From Acidisarcina polymorpha (GTDB taxonomy: Bacteria; Acidobacteriota; Terriglobia; Terriglobales; Acidobacteriaceae): a stretch of DNA of 64,000 bases. Made by a program: the position numbers and the translations under genes. Shown piece by piece: positions 19,495 through 28,429 of the stretch (its first letter is position 1; each line of letters begins with the position of its first letter). A model generated the notes under the pieces. The model worked only from the letters and a program-made list of their open reading frames with translations. It made no database searches and was not told the DNA's origin. Location: contig NZ_CP030840.1 of NCBI RefSeq assembly GCF_003330725.1, positions 2,232,001 through 2,296,000 of the forward strand, in the 5' to 3' direction.

Positions 19495-20436
19495 ATGGCG
19501 ACGGCGATAGAGATTGCTGGCGGATTCCAAAGCAGGGTTCCCAATCGAAGCTTTGCCGGCGGCGCGGCGGTTGCGCGCGTGGCTGGGGTGAGCAAGAGCT
19601 ATGGGAGCGTTCAGGCGCTGCGCGAAGTGGAGCTCTCGATCCACGCAGGTGAAGTCGTGGCGCTGCTGGGGCCGAATGGCGCTGGCAAGTCGACGCTGGT
19701 GAAGCTGCTGCTGGGACTCGCTTCTCCAACGCTGGGACGGGTCTCGGTCTTTGGTGGAGATCCGAAAGATACGGTGACGCGAGAGCGCGTCGGCTCGATG
19801 ATGCAAGTCGGTGGAGTGCCCGCGACGATGAAAGTCCGGGAGCATATCGACTTATTCTCAAGTTACTATCCGAAGCCTCTTTTGATGACGGATGTTATCG
19901 AGTTAGCCGGGTTGCAGGGGATCGAGCAACGGCAGTTCGGCGAGCTGTCGGGTGGACAAAAGCAGCGGGTCTTGTTCGCACTCGCGCTGTGTGGCGATCC
20001 CGATCTGCTTTTCCTCGACGAACCTACAGTGGGCCTGGATGTGGAGGCGCGGCGTGGTTTCTGGGACCAGATTCGCCGCCTGGCGGCGCGCGGCAAGACG
20101 GTGCTGCTGACGACCCATTACCTCGAAGAGGCCGATGCGCTGGCCGACCGGGTGGTGGTGATCAACAAGGGTTCTATCGTCGCTGAGGGTACGCCCGCGA
20201 GCATCAAGGCGAGCACGGCGGGGAAGAAGATCCGCGTGGTCACGCGGATGACGCTGAGCTCGATCGAGCGCATGGCTGGCGTGGTGAGCGTGAGCTACGA
20301 TCGGGAGGCAGTCGAGATACAGACGTCGGCGGCGGAGGCGACCTTGCGGGAGTTACTGGCTGCCGATGGTGAGGTATCCGGTTTGGAGGTAAGCAATGCC
20401 GGGATTGAAGAGGCTTTTCTGGCGTTGACGAAGTAG
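19495..20436 (+). CDS. ABC transporter ATP-binding protein
   Basis: ATPase subunit of an ABC-2-type exporter, 313 aa. Walker A GPNGAGKST is near residue 60, the signature LSGGQKQR near 148, Walker B LLFLDEPT near 167 and the switch His in TTHYLEE near 202. About 80 residues after the ATPase core form the C-terminal domain typical of drug/antibiotic exporters. The cognate permease is not adjacent: it is encoded 2.4 kb downstream, after a coiled-coil gene and an OmpA-like gene. Start chosen at ATG 19495 with GGAGG 8 bp upstream; GTG at 19492 is an alternative. Confidence 0.9.
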   Translation: MATAIEIAGGFQSRVPNRSFAGGAAVARVAGVSKSYGSVQALREVELSIHAGEVVALLGPNGAGKSTLVKLLLGLASPTLGRVSVFGGDPKDTVTRERVGSMMQVGGVPATMKVREHIDLFSSYYPKPLLMTDVIELAGLQGIEQRQFGELSGGQKQRVLFALALCGDPDLLFLDEPTVGLDVEARRGFWDQIRRLAARGKTVLLTTHYLEEADALADRVVVINKGSIVAEGTPASIKASTAGKKIRVVTRMTLSSIERMAGVVSVSYDREAVEIQTSAAEATLRELLAADGEVSGLEVSNAGIEEAFLALTK

Positions 20437-20581
20437 GGCGTCTGCGAGCAGCGATCCCGACATCGCCAAAATGGGACAGCTCGCGAATAAATCCCGAAAG
20501 GGGACGCTACCCGAGAAAACCGTTGCCCTCTCTATAGAGTTGCAGCGCCATCTGAGAGCAGGATTTCTTAGAGGGAAATTC

Positions 20582-21379
20582 ATGAGCGACTTCGAGGCGA
20601 CTTATAGCAATCGCAGGGAAGTAGAAGTCGCTGGTCCGGAAGCCGGCGCCAGCGTGGAGAAGGTCCGGGACATACTCTTCGGATCGCAGATCAAGCAGTT
20701 CGAAACCCGCTTCAACCGGTTGGAAGAGAATCTACGGCGAGAGACGGTGGAACTGAAGGAGACGATGCGCCGCCGTTTCGAGTCCGTCGAAGGTTTTTTC
20801 AAGAGCGAGACCGAAGCACTGGCTACGCGTTTGCGAGCGGAGCGGGACGAACGGGCCAGCGCTTGCCAGACGATCGATCAGGATCTCAAAGCTACACACG
20901 ATGCGATTGGTCGCCAGATCCATGCACTGGATGCGGCGACGGCCGAAGCGCAAAGCGGGCTGCGGCTGGAGTTGATGGCGGAGTCGCGAAAGCTGCTCGA
21001 TGAAATCGCGGAAAGAAACGAAAGCGTTCGCACCTTGATCGAACACCGAATCGCCGAGCTGCGCTACCAGAAGGCGGACCGTGCGCTGCTCTCGACTTTA
21101 TTGACGGACCTCGGAGCTCAGTTGAGCGACGATAGCCAGATCGCCAGAGCAGTGGCGGAGCTCGCAACTGGAGAGAATTTCTCGACGGCCTCGGCCAGGA
21201 GCGAAACAGAAGGCGCGTCGCTGGCGTCGACCCAGCGGGCACTTGCCGCTGCTTCGATTCCCCCGCATATCGCCGCCAAGGTGACCTCCAGAAAAGAGCC
21301 TAGAGAGATGGCGGAGGGCAAAGGACGTTCGGCCCCCCGGGTTGCGGCGAATCGGGCCACGAATGGACAGTTGCACTAA
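20582..21379 (+). CDS. coiled-coil protein with RDILFG motif, paired with OmpA-like gene
   Basis: A 265-aa soluble protein of unknown function. A short N-terminal region ends in VEKVRDILFGSQIKQFETRF, followed by ~130 residues of heptad-like sequence (RLEENLRRETVELKETMRRR and so on) predicted to be a long coiled coil. The segment RYQKADRALLSTLLTDLGAQL comes next, then a Ser/Ala-rich basic tail. From memory, proteins with the RDxLFG start and this layout occur next to OmpA-like proteins in cyanobacteria and other phyla, without a known role; the following gene here fits that pairing. ATG 20582 gives the motif a normal N-terminus. It splits the ABC ATPase from its permease. Confidence 0.65.
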   Translation: MSDFEATYSNRREVEVAGPEAGASVEKVRDILFGSQIKQFETRFNRLEENLRRETVELKETMRRRFESVEGFFKSETEALATRLRAERDERASACQTIDQDLKATHDAIGRQIHALDAATAEAQSGLRLELMAESRKLLDEIAERNESVRTLIEHRIAELRYQKADRALLSTLLTDLGAQLSDDSQIARAVAELATGENFSTASARSETEGASLASTQRALAAASIPPHIAAKVTSRKEPREMAEGKGRSAPRVAANRATNGQLH

Positions 21380-21391
21380 CCGGATCGTTTC

Positions 21392-21443
21392 AGCAGAAGT
21401 ACAGCTACTGTATACGGCACATGGAACCAACTGTACTTCTGCT
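21392..21443. repeat. 13-bp perfect inverted repeat between coiled-coil and OmpA-like genes
   Basis: AGCAGAAGTACAG at 21392-21404 pairs exactly with CTGTACTTCTGCT at 21431-21443 around a 26-nt loop. No T-tract follows. It begins 12 bp after the coiled-coil gene and may be an mRNA processing or attenuation structure, or a protein-binding site. Confidence 0.6.
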
Positions 21444-21585
21444 TGAGAGGCCGGGATGAGATCGAAGAGGTTTCAGGTCGTCCGAACCTGAGGTAGATCT
21501 CATGCGCTGATTCGCTCCCGAACGTGAGAGCAAGCAGCAGTCTTTTCATACGCACGACTGGAAGTTGGCGAAGGGAGCCGGAGTG

Positions 21586-22888
21586 ATGAGCAGCCCAACA
21601 GAAGAGCCGGGACTGGCGTATCCAGAGGGGGATCTTCGGGTGGATCTTGCTCGAGAAACGCCGGAAGTAAACGCCGGCTATGGAGCGGACGAGAATCTCG
21701 ACCAGCTCCGATGGCTGTTACTCGCGCCGGAGCAGGAGCAGATCGAAGCCCTTCGTCACCGGCTCGACGATCCCAATCAAAAGACGGAGGAGCTAAGCAA
21801 ATGTCTCGCTGAAGCCCTGACTCTCCGCCTCGCACGAGACCGCCAGTTGCACGTCATATTGCAGTCGCTGATCGAGGATGCGGTGGGCATAGCTGCGGTG
21901 CGCGACCCGCAGCGCGCGGTGGAGTGGCTCGCCCCAATCCTGGGGCGAGGGCTGCGGAAGGCGTTAACCGGTTCCCTTCGACGTAAACTCGGCTCCCTCA
22001 ACCGATTACTGACGAGCACGCTTACGCTCGAAGGTTGGAGGTGGAGGTTGATTGCACGGCGCAGCGGCGATCCCTGCAGCGTGGTGGCGTTGACTCGAAG
22101 CCGCCATTATCGGGTCGATCAGGTCTTTCTGATTCACCGTAAGACAGGCCGGCTGCTAGGAGAGGCGGACGAGCCTGTCGCCCGTCAAGTGGAGCTGCTT
22201 TCGGCGATTCAGACGTCGAGCCGTGACTCAGCGCGTTCTTACGCGGGAGAGACCAGCGGCGACCCGGACTCGACGGAAGTACTGAAGATTGGCGAGCAAA
22301 AGCTGTGGCTACGTCATGGCCCTCTGGCGACGCTCGCAGTAATGGTTAGCGGAAATCCCCCGGCGGCGTTTGGAGAGTTGCTGGAGAGCGAGAGCAGGGT
22401 GATTCACCAAGCCTATGGCCCCGAGTTGGAAGAGTTCGATGGCGACCCGGAACCGGTATCCGGGGCAACGGCGCACTTGCGGGGATGGCTGACGCTCGGA
22501 CGGCGAAGAGTCGATGCCCGAACCTCCTACACCGCGCTATGGGCCCTCACGCTGATGATCGCGGCGGCGGCCGGAGCGTTGACAATAGGGCGAATTCGCA
22601 GCGATCTGCGTTGGGAACATTATGTCGCCCAGTTGCGAAAATGAAACGGGGATCGTGGTGATTGAGGCAGACCGAAATTGGTTGAGCTACTCGATTCACG
22701 GCTTGCGCGATCCGATGGCGGCCGATCCGCGGTCATTGTTGTCGGCGTCCGGAATCTCTGAGCGCGATGTATCCGAGAAGTGGGAGCCCTACTTGTCCCT
22801 CGATCCACGCTTTGCATCAGCACGACGACTCGCAATCCAGGAAAGCCAGTCGCAACCAGGGATTCAAGATATACGCATTCAGAGGTGA
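21586..22888 (+). pseudogene. OmpA-family N-terminal region-like protein, frameshifted and lacking the OmpA domain
   Basis: The frame from 21586 (start set by GGAGCCGGAG) to 22644 codes 352 aa. It has a conserved leader (LLAPEQEQIEALRHRLDDP), the blocks DPQRAVEWLAPILGRGLRKA and YRVDQVFLIHRKTGRLL, and one membrane helix near the end (ALTLMIAAAAGALTI). It ends at AQLRK-stop. The continuation NETGIVVIEADRNW..GLRDPMA..WEPYLSLDP is in the +1 frame up to 22888; removing one A from AAAA at 22638-22641 restores it. Homologues I recall carry a periplasmic OmpA domain after this point, but here the frame stops 12 bp before the ABC permease. So the gene is frameshifted and also appears truncated. Family recall is from memory. 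Confidence 0.62.
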
Positions 22889-22900
22889 AAAGGAGAAAGC

Positions 22901-23713
22901 ATGTCGAGCTCGGTTGTGATTGCGCCGCGGGAAGGAAAGCGTTCGTTTGACAAGGTGGTTGGGATTTACTGGAAGGAAGCCAAATACGAGTTCCTCAAGT
23001 ATTGGCGGATGCCGGTTTATTCGCTCTCGGTCATCTTGTTTCCTGCCATGTTCTATACACTCTTTGGACTGATCCTGAACCGCGACTTATCCGGCGGACA
23101 TAAAGAGGCTGCGACCTATCTGCTGGCTACTATGGGCTGCTATGGGGTGATCGGCGTTGCGCTGTTTGGATTTGGAGTGGGAGTGGCGATGGAGCGAGGC
23201 CAGGGATGGCTCCAGGTCAAGCGGGCCAGCCCGATGCCGGTAGCCGCTTATTTCACCGGCCGCGTGGCGATGTGCCTGATCTTCAGCCTTATTGTGTTCT
23301 TGATGCTCTTCACACTGGGAAGCTTGTTCGGCGGGGTCCACCTCACCGGCTTGCAAGTCATGGCATTGATGGCGACGCTGGTGCTGGGATCGATTCCTTT
23401 TTGCTCCTTCGGTCTGGCCATCGGCTACTTTGCCAGGCCCAATTCGGCGCCATCTATTGTCAACATGCTATATCTTCCGCTTTCTTTCTTTTCGGGACTT
23501 TGGATGCCAATCGGCGTGTTCCCCACCGTACTGCAGAAGGTGGCAGTGGCGCTTCCGCCTTATCATCTCGGACAGCTGGCATTGCACATGGTTGGTTTTC
23601 CTGGCCGTGGGGATGTTCATACTCACATCAATGTATTGATTGGGTTCGCTTTGATTTGCCTTGGTGCGGCGATGCTTGGCTTCCGGAGGGATGAAGGGAA
23701 GCTATATGGCTGA
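22901..23713 (+). CDS. ABC-2 type transporter permease
   Basis: A 270-aa membrane protein with six predicted helices in the ABC-2 exporter layout. The first helix follows FLKYWRMPVYSLSVILFPAMFY; a long conserved stretch reads SFFSGLWMPIGVFP, typical of these permeases. The C-terminus is short (RRDEGKLYG). It is the likely partner of the ATPase at 19495. An AAAGGAG site lies just before the ATG. Substrate unknown; location beside a DesK/DesR-type system suggests a lipid, drug or envelope-stress export role, which is inference. Confidence 0.88.
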   Translation: MSSSVVIAPREGKRSFDKVVGIYWKEAKYEFLKYWRMPVYSLSVILFPAMFYTLFGLILNRDLSGGHKEAATYLLATMGCYGVIGVALFGFGVGVAMERGQGWLQVKRASPMPVAAYFTGRVAMCLIFSLIVFLMLFTLGSLFGGVHLTGLQVMALMATLVLGSIPFCSFGLAIGYFARPNSAPSIVNMLYLPLSFFSGLWMPIGVFPTVLQKVAVALPPYHLGQLALHMVGFPGRGDVHTHINVLIGFALICLGAAMLGFRRDEGKLYG

Positions 23714-23785
23714 GTAAGTGCTTTTTCCGCAGAACAATTGCAAGAACGGGATGGTTCAGAAATAAAAGACGCAATTGGGTTCAGT

Positions 23786-23814
23786 CAGTTCAGCTTGCTT
23801 AACGGAGTGAACTG
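23786..23814. promoter_or_regulatory. inverted repeat upstream of the histidine kinase gene
   Basis: CAGTTCA at 23786-23792 and TGAACTG at 23808-23814 are a perfect 7-bp inverted repeat with a 15-bp spacer, in the 164-bp gap before the kinase. It may be an operator or an RNA hairpin. It does not match the 14-bp dyad at 19402. Confidence 0.3.
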
Positions 23815-23877
23815 CAGTTTTGTAGGAGAAAGGCAATGACCCTGGGGTTATCCTAAAGCGGACAGGAGTATGCAGAG

Positions 23878-24960
23878 ATGAGGTTAGTGCCCAAAAACAA
23901 CGGCATGGGGTGGGCGACCTACGCGTTACTCGGCTACCTGGGGTTCTTCCTCATCGATCCGATCTTAGACCATGCTGGAGCGGTCACCTGGGTGTGGACC
24001 GGATTAGGTTTGCTGCTCTTCCTGGTGCTCTATTTCACGCTCTTTTGGCTCTGCGGATGGAAATCTGTGGTTTGCGCCTTTGCAGTGGCGCTATTAGGCG
24101 TCGCCTATCTGCCCTCGAACGGCGGGGCTTCGTGCTTTTTCATCTATGCCGCTTCATTCCTTGCTTTTGAAGAGAAGGCAGCTACATCGTTCAAATATAT
24201 CGGCGGGATCGCCGCCCTGCTTGCCGTCGAGCTCTACATCCTCCATCGTCCGCCCGTGGCATGGTTTGTCGATATCGGGTTAGTGATAATGATCGGGCTG
24301 CTGAACGTTTATTTTTCTCAGCACGGCCGGGCCCAGAAAAAGCTGATTCGCGCTCAGGAGGAGATTGAGCATCTCGCGAAGATCGCAGAGCGGGAGCGAA
24401 TTGCCCGCGATTTGCATGATGTTCTGGGTCATACGCTGTCGGTCATCGTGCTGAAGTCGGAATTGGCCTCGAAGCTGCTGGAGGTGGATCCGGGCAGAGC
24501 AAAGGCTGAGATGGTGGACGTTGAGCAGACGGCCCGGCACGCGCTGGCAGAGGTCCGGCAAGCAATCGGCGGATACCGTTCAAATGGATTGACGGCAGAG
24601 TTGGCGCAGGCGCGAGCAACTCTGGAAACGGCGGGGATCAAGGTTGAGTGTGAACAGACTCCGGTAACTCTGCCTGCGACGCAGGAGAGTGTCCTATCGC
24701 TGGCGGTACGTGAAGCGGTCACCAACGTGGTGCGCCACGCAGACGCAGCGCGATGCCGCCTGGAGTTGCGAGCCGCGGACGGGGTCTGCCGATTATCCAT
24801 TCAGGACGACGGCCGTGGAGGCTCGCAGCAGGAAGGCAATGGACTAACGGGCATGCGTGAGCGGGTCGAGGCGTTAGGGGGAACGCTGCGCCGCGAAACG
24901 AAAGGTGGCACCCGGCTCCACATTACCGTGCCTTTAGGAACCGAGGCCGGCCACGCGTGA
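23878..24960 (+). CDS. sensor histidine kinase, DesK/NarX type
   Basis: A 360-aa membrane sensor. Residues 1-145 hold four or five transmembrane helices with no large outside domain, as in DesK-like thermo/membrane sensors. A short coiled linker leads to the HisKA_3 dimerisation motif ERERIARDLHDVLGH with the phosphoacceptor at His180. The ATPase domain has the N box (REAVTNVVRHADA) and G boxes (DDGRGG, GLTGMRERV). The gene overlaps the response regulator start (TGATG), so the two are translationally coupled. It likely controls the ABC exporter upstream. Confidence 0.92.
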   Translation: MRLVPKNNGMGWATYALLGYLGFFLIDPILDHAGAVTWVWTGLGLLLFLVLYFTLFWLCGWKSVVCAFAVALLGVAYLPSNGGASCFFIYAASFLAFEEKAATSFKYIGGIAALLAVELYILHRPPVAWFVDIGLVIMIGLLNVYFSQHGRAQKKLIRAQEEIEHLAKIAERERIARDLHDVLGHTLSVIVLKSELASKLLEVDPGRAKAEMVDVEQTARHALAEVRQAIGGYRSNGLTAELAQARATLETAGIKVECEQTPVTLPATQESVLSLAVREAVTNVVRHADAARCRLELRAADGVCRLSIQDDGRGGSQQEGNGLTGMRERVEALGGTLRRETKGGTRLHITVPLGTEAGHA

Positions 24961-25592
24961 TGACGAGTGAGAGTGGCGGCAGGTCGGCTGGCATTCGGGT
25001 GGTGCTTGCCGAAGACCAGGCAATGGTGCTCGGTGCTCTCGCCGCGCTGCTCGAGATGGCCGGCGGGATCTCGGTGGTGGGAAGGGCACAAAATGGGAGC
25101 GATGCCCTGACTAAGGTCCTGTCGTTAAAGCCGGATGTTTTTATAACCGACATAGAGATGCCGGAGATGTCGGGACTTGACGTCGCGGCGGAGTTACAGC
25201 GTAGAAAAATTCGAACCAAAGTGATCATCGTGACTACGTTCGCCCGCAGCGGTTATCTGCGCCGGGCGCTCGATGCCGGGGCGGCCGGTTACCTACTGAA
25301 GGACAAACCCGCGGAGAAATTGGCAGAGGCTGTGCGCCAGGTGCATCGCGGTCTACGGGTCATCGATCCGGAGTTAGCCGCGGAGTCGTGGGGGATGGCC
25401 GATCCGCTGACCGATCGCGAACGCCAGACGCTGCGAATGGCAGCCGAGGGTGCGACCAGCGGGGATATTGCAGCGAAGCTGAATCTCTCTGAGGGTACGG
25501 TGCGCAATTACTTATCCGAGGCGATCAATAAACTAGGAGCTTCGAATCGGATCGAGGCAGCCAGGATCGCCAGAGCCCAAGGCTGGCTGTGA
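24960..25592 (+). CDS. response regulator, NarL/DesR type
   Basis: A 210-aa two-domain regulator. The receiver has the acidic pair in LAEDQ and phosphoacceptor Asp64 (ITDIEMPEMSG), the Thr/Ser switch (IVTTF) and the Lys in YLLKDK. A LuxR-type helix-turn-helix follows (LTDRERQTLRMAAEGATSGDIA ending in GTVRNYLS). The ATG at 24960 shares a base with the kinase stop; a GTG at 24957 is possible. Its probable target is the ABC transporter block just upstream, where a NarL-like dyad lies at 19402. Confidence 0.92.
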   Translation: MTSESGGRSAGIRVVLAEDQAMVLGALAALLEMAGGISVVGRAQNGSDALTKVLSLKPDVFITDIEMPEMSGLDVAAELQRRKIRTKVIIVTTFARSGYLRRALDAGAAGYLLKDKPAEKLAEAVRQVHRGLRVIDPELAAESWGMADPLTDRERQTLRMAAEGATSGDIAAKLNLSEGTVRNYLSEAINKLGASNRIEAARIARAQGWL

Positions 25593-25695
25593 AGGAACCG
25601 ATGGTCGGCCGATGGCTGGCAGGGTCATCATTAAGCAATTTGTTTAGACAACCAATCAATATAGATTTTCCTGCCTTAGTACATGAGGGCGCCAC

Positions 25696-25990
25696 GCCGA
25701 GCGCCGGTTCACTGCCAAGTTGAGAACTATCTTTGAGGATTCCTTGCTTGCCTTGAAAAGGGATATCATGCCTTAGGACATCAGCGGTGCGGAGAATGGT
25801 GTTAGCTCCCGCGAACTTGCCCCACTCTTGACATCACGCGGCGGTCCGCATGTTCATGCTTCACCGCTTGCGCAAGGCGATGCAGAACGGCTCCATCATG
25901 AGCTGGCTGGCCACCTCAGCGATGGTGTTGAAGCTGACGAAATCATTGGCGGTAAGGCACCTAACATGTCCGAACTAATTTCGCCTGGCC
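25696..25990 (+). mobile_element. decayed IS1595-family (ISXO2-like) transposase fragment
   Basis: Pieces of an IS1595-type transposase occur in order but in different frames: RFTAKLRTIFEDSLLALK (from 25705), ENGVSSRELAPLL after a TAG at 25774, TRRSA then MFMLHRLRKAMQNGSI (from about 25849), and VEADEIIGGKAPNM (to about 25970). These match the family blocks RFTVKTGTIFEDS, SSRELA, WFMLHRIR and GEVEADETFIGGKARNMH. The N- and C-terminal ends are missing and no terminal repeats were found, so it is an old, inactive remnant. Confidence 0.7.
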
Positions 25991-26488
25991 GCGTTACGGA
26001 AGCCAGACGATCCTAGCTCGATCTGAAGCGCATATGTACGAGACTTTCTTTGGCCCATTTGTCGTCGCTGCAGGCACGTCGTCACAGAAAAACGATGTCG
26101 GCTCCAGTGTGCAAGGTTGTGAAATGCACTCGTCACAGCATAAGGTTATGGCAGTCGCTCAAGCCTGTTAATTTGTTTTTTTATGTGCGAGTTATGGAAT
26201 GCGACCGTGTTGCGGGATCGGCAGCGCCCGCCGCGTACACCCCCATCGTATTGACCACCGGTAATGTAGCGCCTTGGATTGTAACTAAGTGAGTGGAAGT
26301 ATTCCTGGATAACTGCGCCGACTATCGCCTTTTGCCATCCGGAGGAGTCTTTTAGAGAGATGCTTAGGAATAAAAGTGACGCCTCTGCATTGTTGAGTGT
26401 AGGTCACAGCGCTTCGTGGGGCCGGTCTAAATATCTTGCGTCGGACCGAACGTCAAGAAGCGACGGTGTGAACGAAAGGGGAGGAACT
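25991..26488. other. gene-poor region between IS remnant and glycosyltransferase
   Basis: Open frames here (for example 26050-26292) have no recognisable motif, ribosome site or codon pattern like neighbouring genes. It is probably degraded accessory DNA plus the promoter of the gene at 26489. Confidence 0.4.
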
Positions 26489-27793
26489 ATGAAAATAGGC
26501 TTTGTGAGTATGCCTCTATCGGGACACTTAAATCCTATGACTGCGCTTGCACGCAAACTGCAGTCGCGTGGGAATGAAGTGGTGATGATTGGCGTTCCGG
26601 ATGTCGAACCGTTCGCCCGCGCGGCCGGGATCGAGTTCGTTCCTTTCTGCGAAGCCGAGTATCCCTTGGGGTCCACTGCTGTGGCCTGGGGCGAGGTGGC
26701 AAAGCGGCATGGGTTCGACGTCGTTGAATACACTACTCGCCATTTAAATCCTGGCCTCATTAGTGCCGGGTTGAAGCACCTGCCTGGAAAACTCGTGGAG
26801 ACGGGCGTCGAGGCGATGATATTCGACACCGTTTGCTTTTACATGGAGTTTGTCCCGATGAGCATGAACATCCCTTATGTGCACATTTGGAATATCCTTC
26901 ACGTCGACTTCTCCGCGACTACCCCACCGTGCTTTTTCAGTTCACCGTATGAGACTGGCGGGAAAGCTATCGCCAAGAACGCGGAGGCCTTGCAATCGGT
27001 GGGCGGAATTTGGGAGCCGATGGTGCAGGCGGCCATGCCCTACGCGGAGAGGTGGGCACTGGAGGTCGACTGGCATGTTCCCGGTGCAACGATGTCGAAA
27101 CTCGCTGTGGTGACACAAACTCCCGCGGAGTTCGACTTTCCCGGAATCCCGTGGCCTGCCCAGTTCCATTATGCAGGCCCCTTTCATGACGACCAGGGGC
27201 GGGAGCCGATCTCGTTTCCATGGGAAAGGCTCACTGGTGCGCCGCTCATTTATGCTTCGCTGGGAACGCTGGTGAATGGTCTCGACCAGGTGTACATTGC
27301 CATCCTGAAAGCGGCTGAGAAACTAACAGATTTCCAGGTTGTGCTTTCGATCGGAAAGAATGTCAGTATCGAGAATCTGGGAGAGATTCCTTCGAATGTG
27401 ATTGTCGTTCGGGTGGCCCCGCAGATCGAGTTGCTGAAGCGGGCAGCACTTTGCATCACCCATGCAGGGCTGAATACGGCGCTTGAGTCGCTTGGACAGG
27501 GAGTGCCGATGGTGGCGATCCCGATCGGCTATGACCAGCCTGGTGTCGCGAGCCGAATTGCATACCACGGCGTAGGTGAATTTCTTGAGATAGAAGATCT
27601 GACGGTAGAAAATCTGCTGGAGTTAAGCCGAAGGGTGATGGGAAATCCCAGCTATCGTGAGAAGGCCGCGTATTTCCAATCGGTCATCGCAGAGACACAT
27701 GGCTTGGATGTGGCAGCCAGCGTGATCGAACAAGCGCTGCGAAGCAACCAGACAGAATCATCAGAAGACAAGCAAGTATTGTCGATGGCCTGA
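26489..27793 (+). CDS. glycosyltransferase, MGT/CrtX-like GT1 family
   Basis: A 434-aa nucleotide-sugar glycosyltransferase with the GT-B fold. The N-terminus reads MKIGFVSMPLSGHLNPMTALA, typical of macrolide and UDP-dependent transferases. The C-terminal donor-binding region has ITHAGLNTALESLGQGVPMVAIP followed by DQPGVASRI, close to zeaxanthin glucosyltransferase (CrtX) and the MGT group. The acceptor is unknown: a carotenoid, sterol-like lipid or macrolide are all possible. AAAGGGGAGG sets the start at 26489, so the longer frame from 26360 is not used. No carotenoid genes lie nearby. It adjoins an IS remnant, which fits acquisition by transfer. Confidence 0.85.
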   Translation: MKIGFVSMPLSGHLNPMTALARKLQSRGNEVVMIGVPDVEPFARAAGIEFVPFCEAEYPLGSTAVAWGEVAKRHGFDVVEYTTRHLNPGLISAGLKHLPGKLVETGVEAMIFDTVCFYMEFVPMSMNIPYVHIWNILHVDFSATTPPCFFSSPYETGGKAIAKNAEALQSVGGIWEPMVQAAMPYAERWALEVDWHVPGATMSKLAVVTQTPAEFDFPGIPWPAQFHYAGPFHDDQGREPISFPWERLTGAPLIYASLGTLVNGLDQVYIAILKAAEKLTDFQVVLSIGKNVSIENLGEIPSNVIVVRVAPQIELLKRAALCITHAGLNTALESLGQGVPMVAIPIGYDQPGVASRIAYHGVGEFLEIEDLTVENLLELSRRVMGNPSYREKAAYFQSVIAETHGLDVAASVIEQALRSNQTESSEDKQVLSMA

Positions 27794-27939
27794 GGTGCTG
27801 GTGCTGGGCAAAGGCAGCCACAAACCGAAGCGAGCAGGGGAGATCGGCAAGCTGACCGGGTGGTTGAGGATGCCCAGCATGTCGTTGGAACCGTATCATG
27901 GGAACCGTACCATCGCATCATCCATTCATGGGGTTCGCG

Positions 27940-28374
27940 TCACACGGCCGGAGTAGGAATCCGTGACTCGAGCTTTTGGATCAGCGCCATGAGATCGCTG
28001 GGGGCCCGGCTTTCGGCCGCCAAGAACAGGATTTCGAAGCCGACTCCAACCCCGGCCCGGATTACTTTCACCTCAGCGACTGCTTTGAAGCTGCGATCGT
28101 TGATGGTGAAGCAGAGTTCTGCGGCGCATCCAACATCGAGGCGAAGGCGGGCACGGGTTTCGATGTAGCAGCCGGTCTGGCTCAAGTCCTTGATGCGGCC
28201 GCGGAACATCAAGCTGGCATTGTCGATGACGACTTCGGCAAACCCATCGCATTCGGCGCGCTCATGTTTCCTCCGGTCCTTGCCCCGCGGTTCGGCAGGG
28301 GGCACGATGACTGGCGCTGCTTCCGGCTTTTTCTTGGAGGGCTTCTTCGTCTTTGCTTTCTTCGCCTCACTCAT
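27940..28374 (-). CDS. PilZ domain protein (first of a tandem pair)
   Basis: A 144-aa protein with a Lys-rich N-terminal ~30 residues and a PilZ domain from about residue 33. The c-di-GMP-binding pattern is present as RKHER followed later by RIKDLSQTGCYIET, close to RxxxR and D/NxSxxG. The end FEILFLAAESRAPSDLMALIQKLE repeats a motif of the next gene. It probably binds cyclic di-GMP and controls an envelope or motility function. GTG at 28380 is an alternative start to the ATG at 28374. It is 55 bp downstream of the second PilZ gene. Confidence 0.82.
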   Translation of the reverse strand: MSEAKKAKTKKPSKKKPEAAPVIVPPAEPRGKDRRKHERAECDGFAEVVIDNASLMFRGRIKDLSQTGCYIETRARLRLDVGCAAELCFTINDRSFKAVAEVKVIRAGVGVGFEILFLAAESRAPSDLMALIQKLESRIPTPAV

Positions 28375-28429
28375 GGGCACATCCCCTTTCCTGGCATCGG
28401 CATTTCATTCGGCGCTCTCGACAAGTGGT

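Noticed and set aside
26050-26292. 80-codon open frame
   Set aside because: No ribosome site, motif or codon pattern; lies in degraded DNA after the IS remnant.
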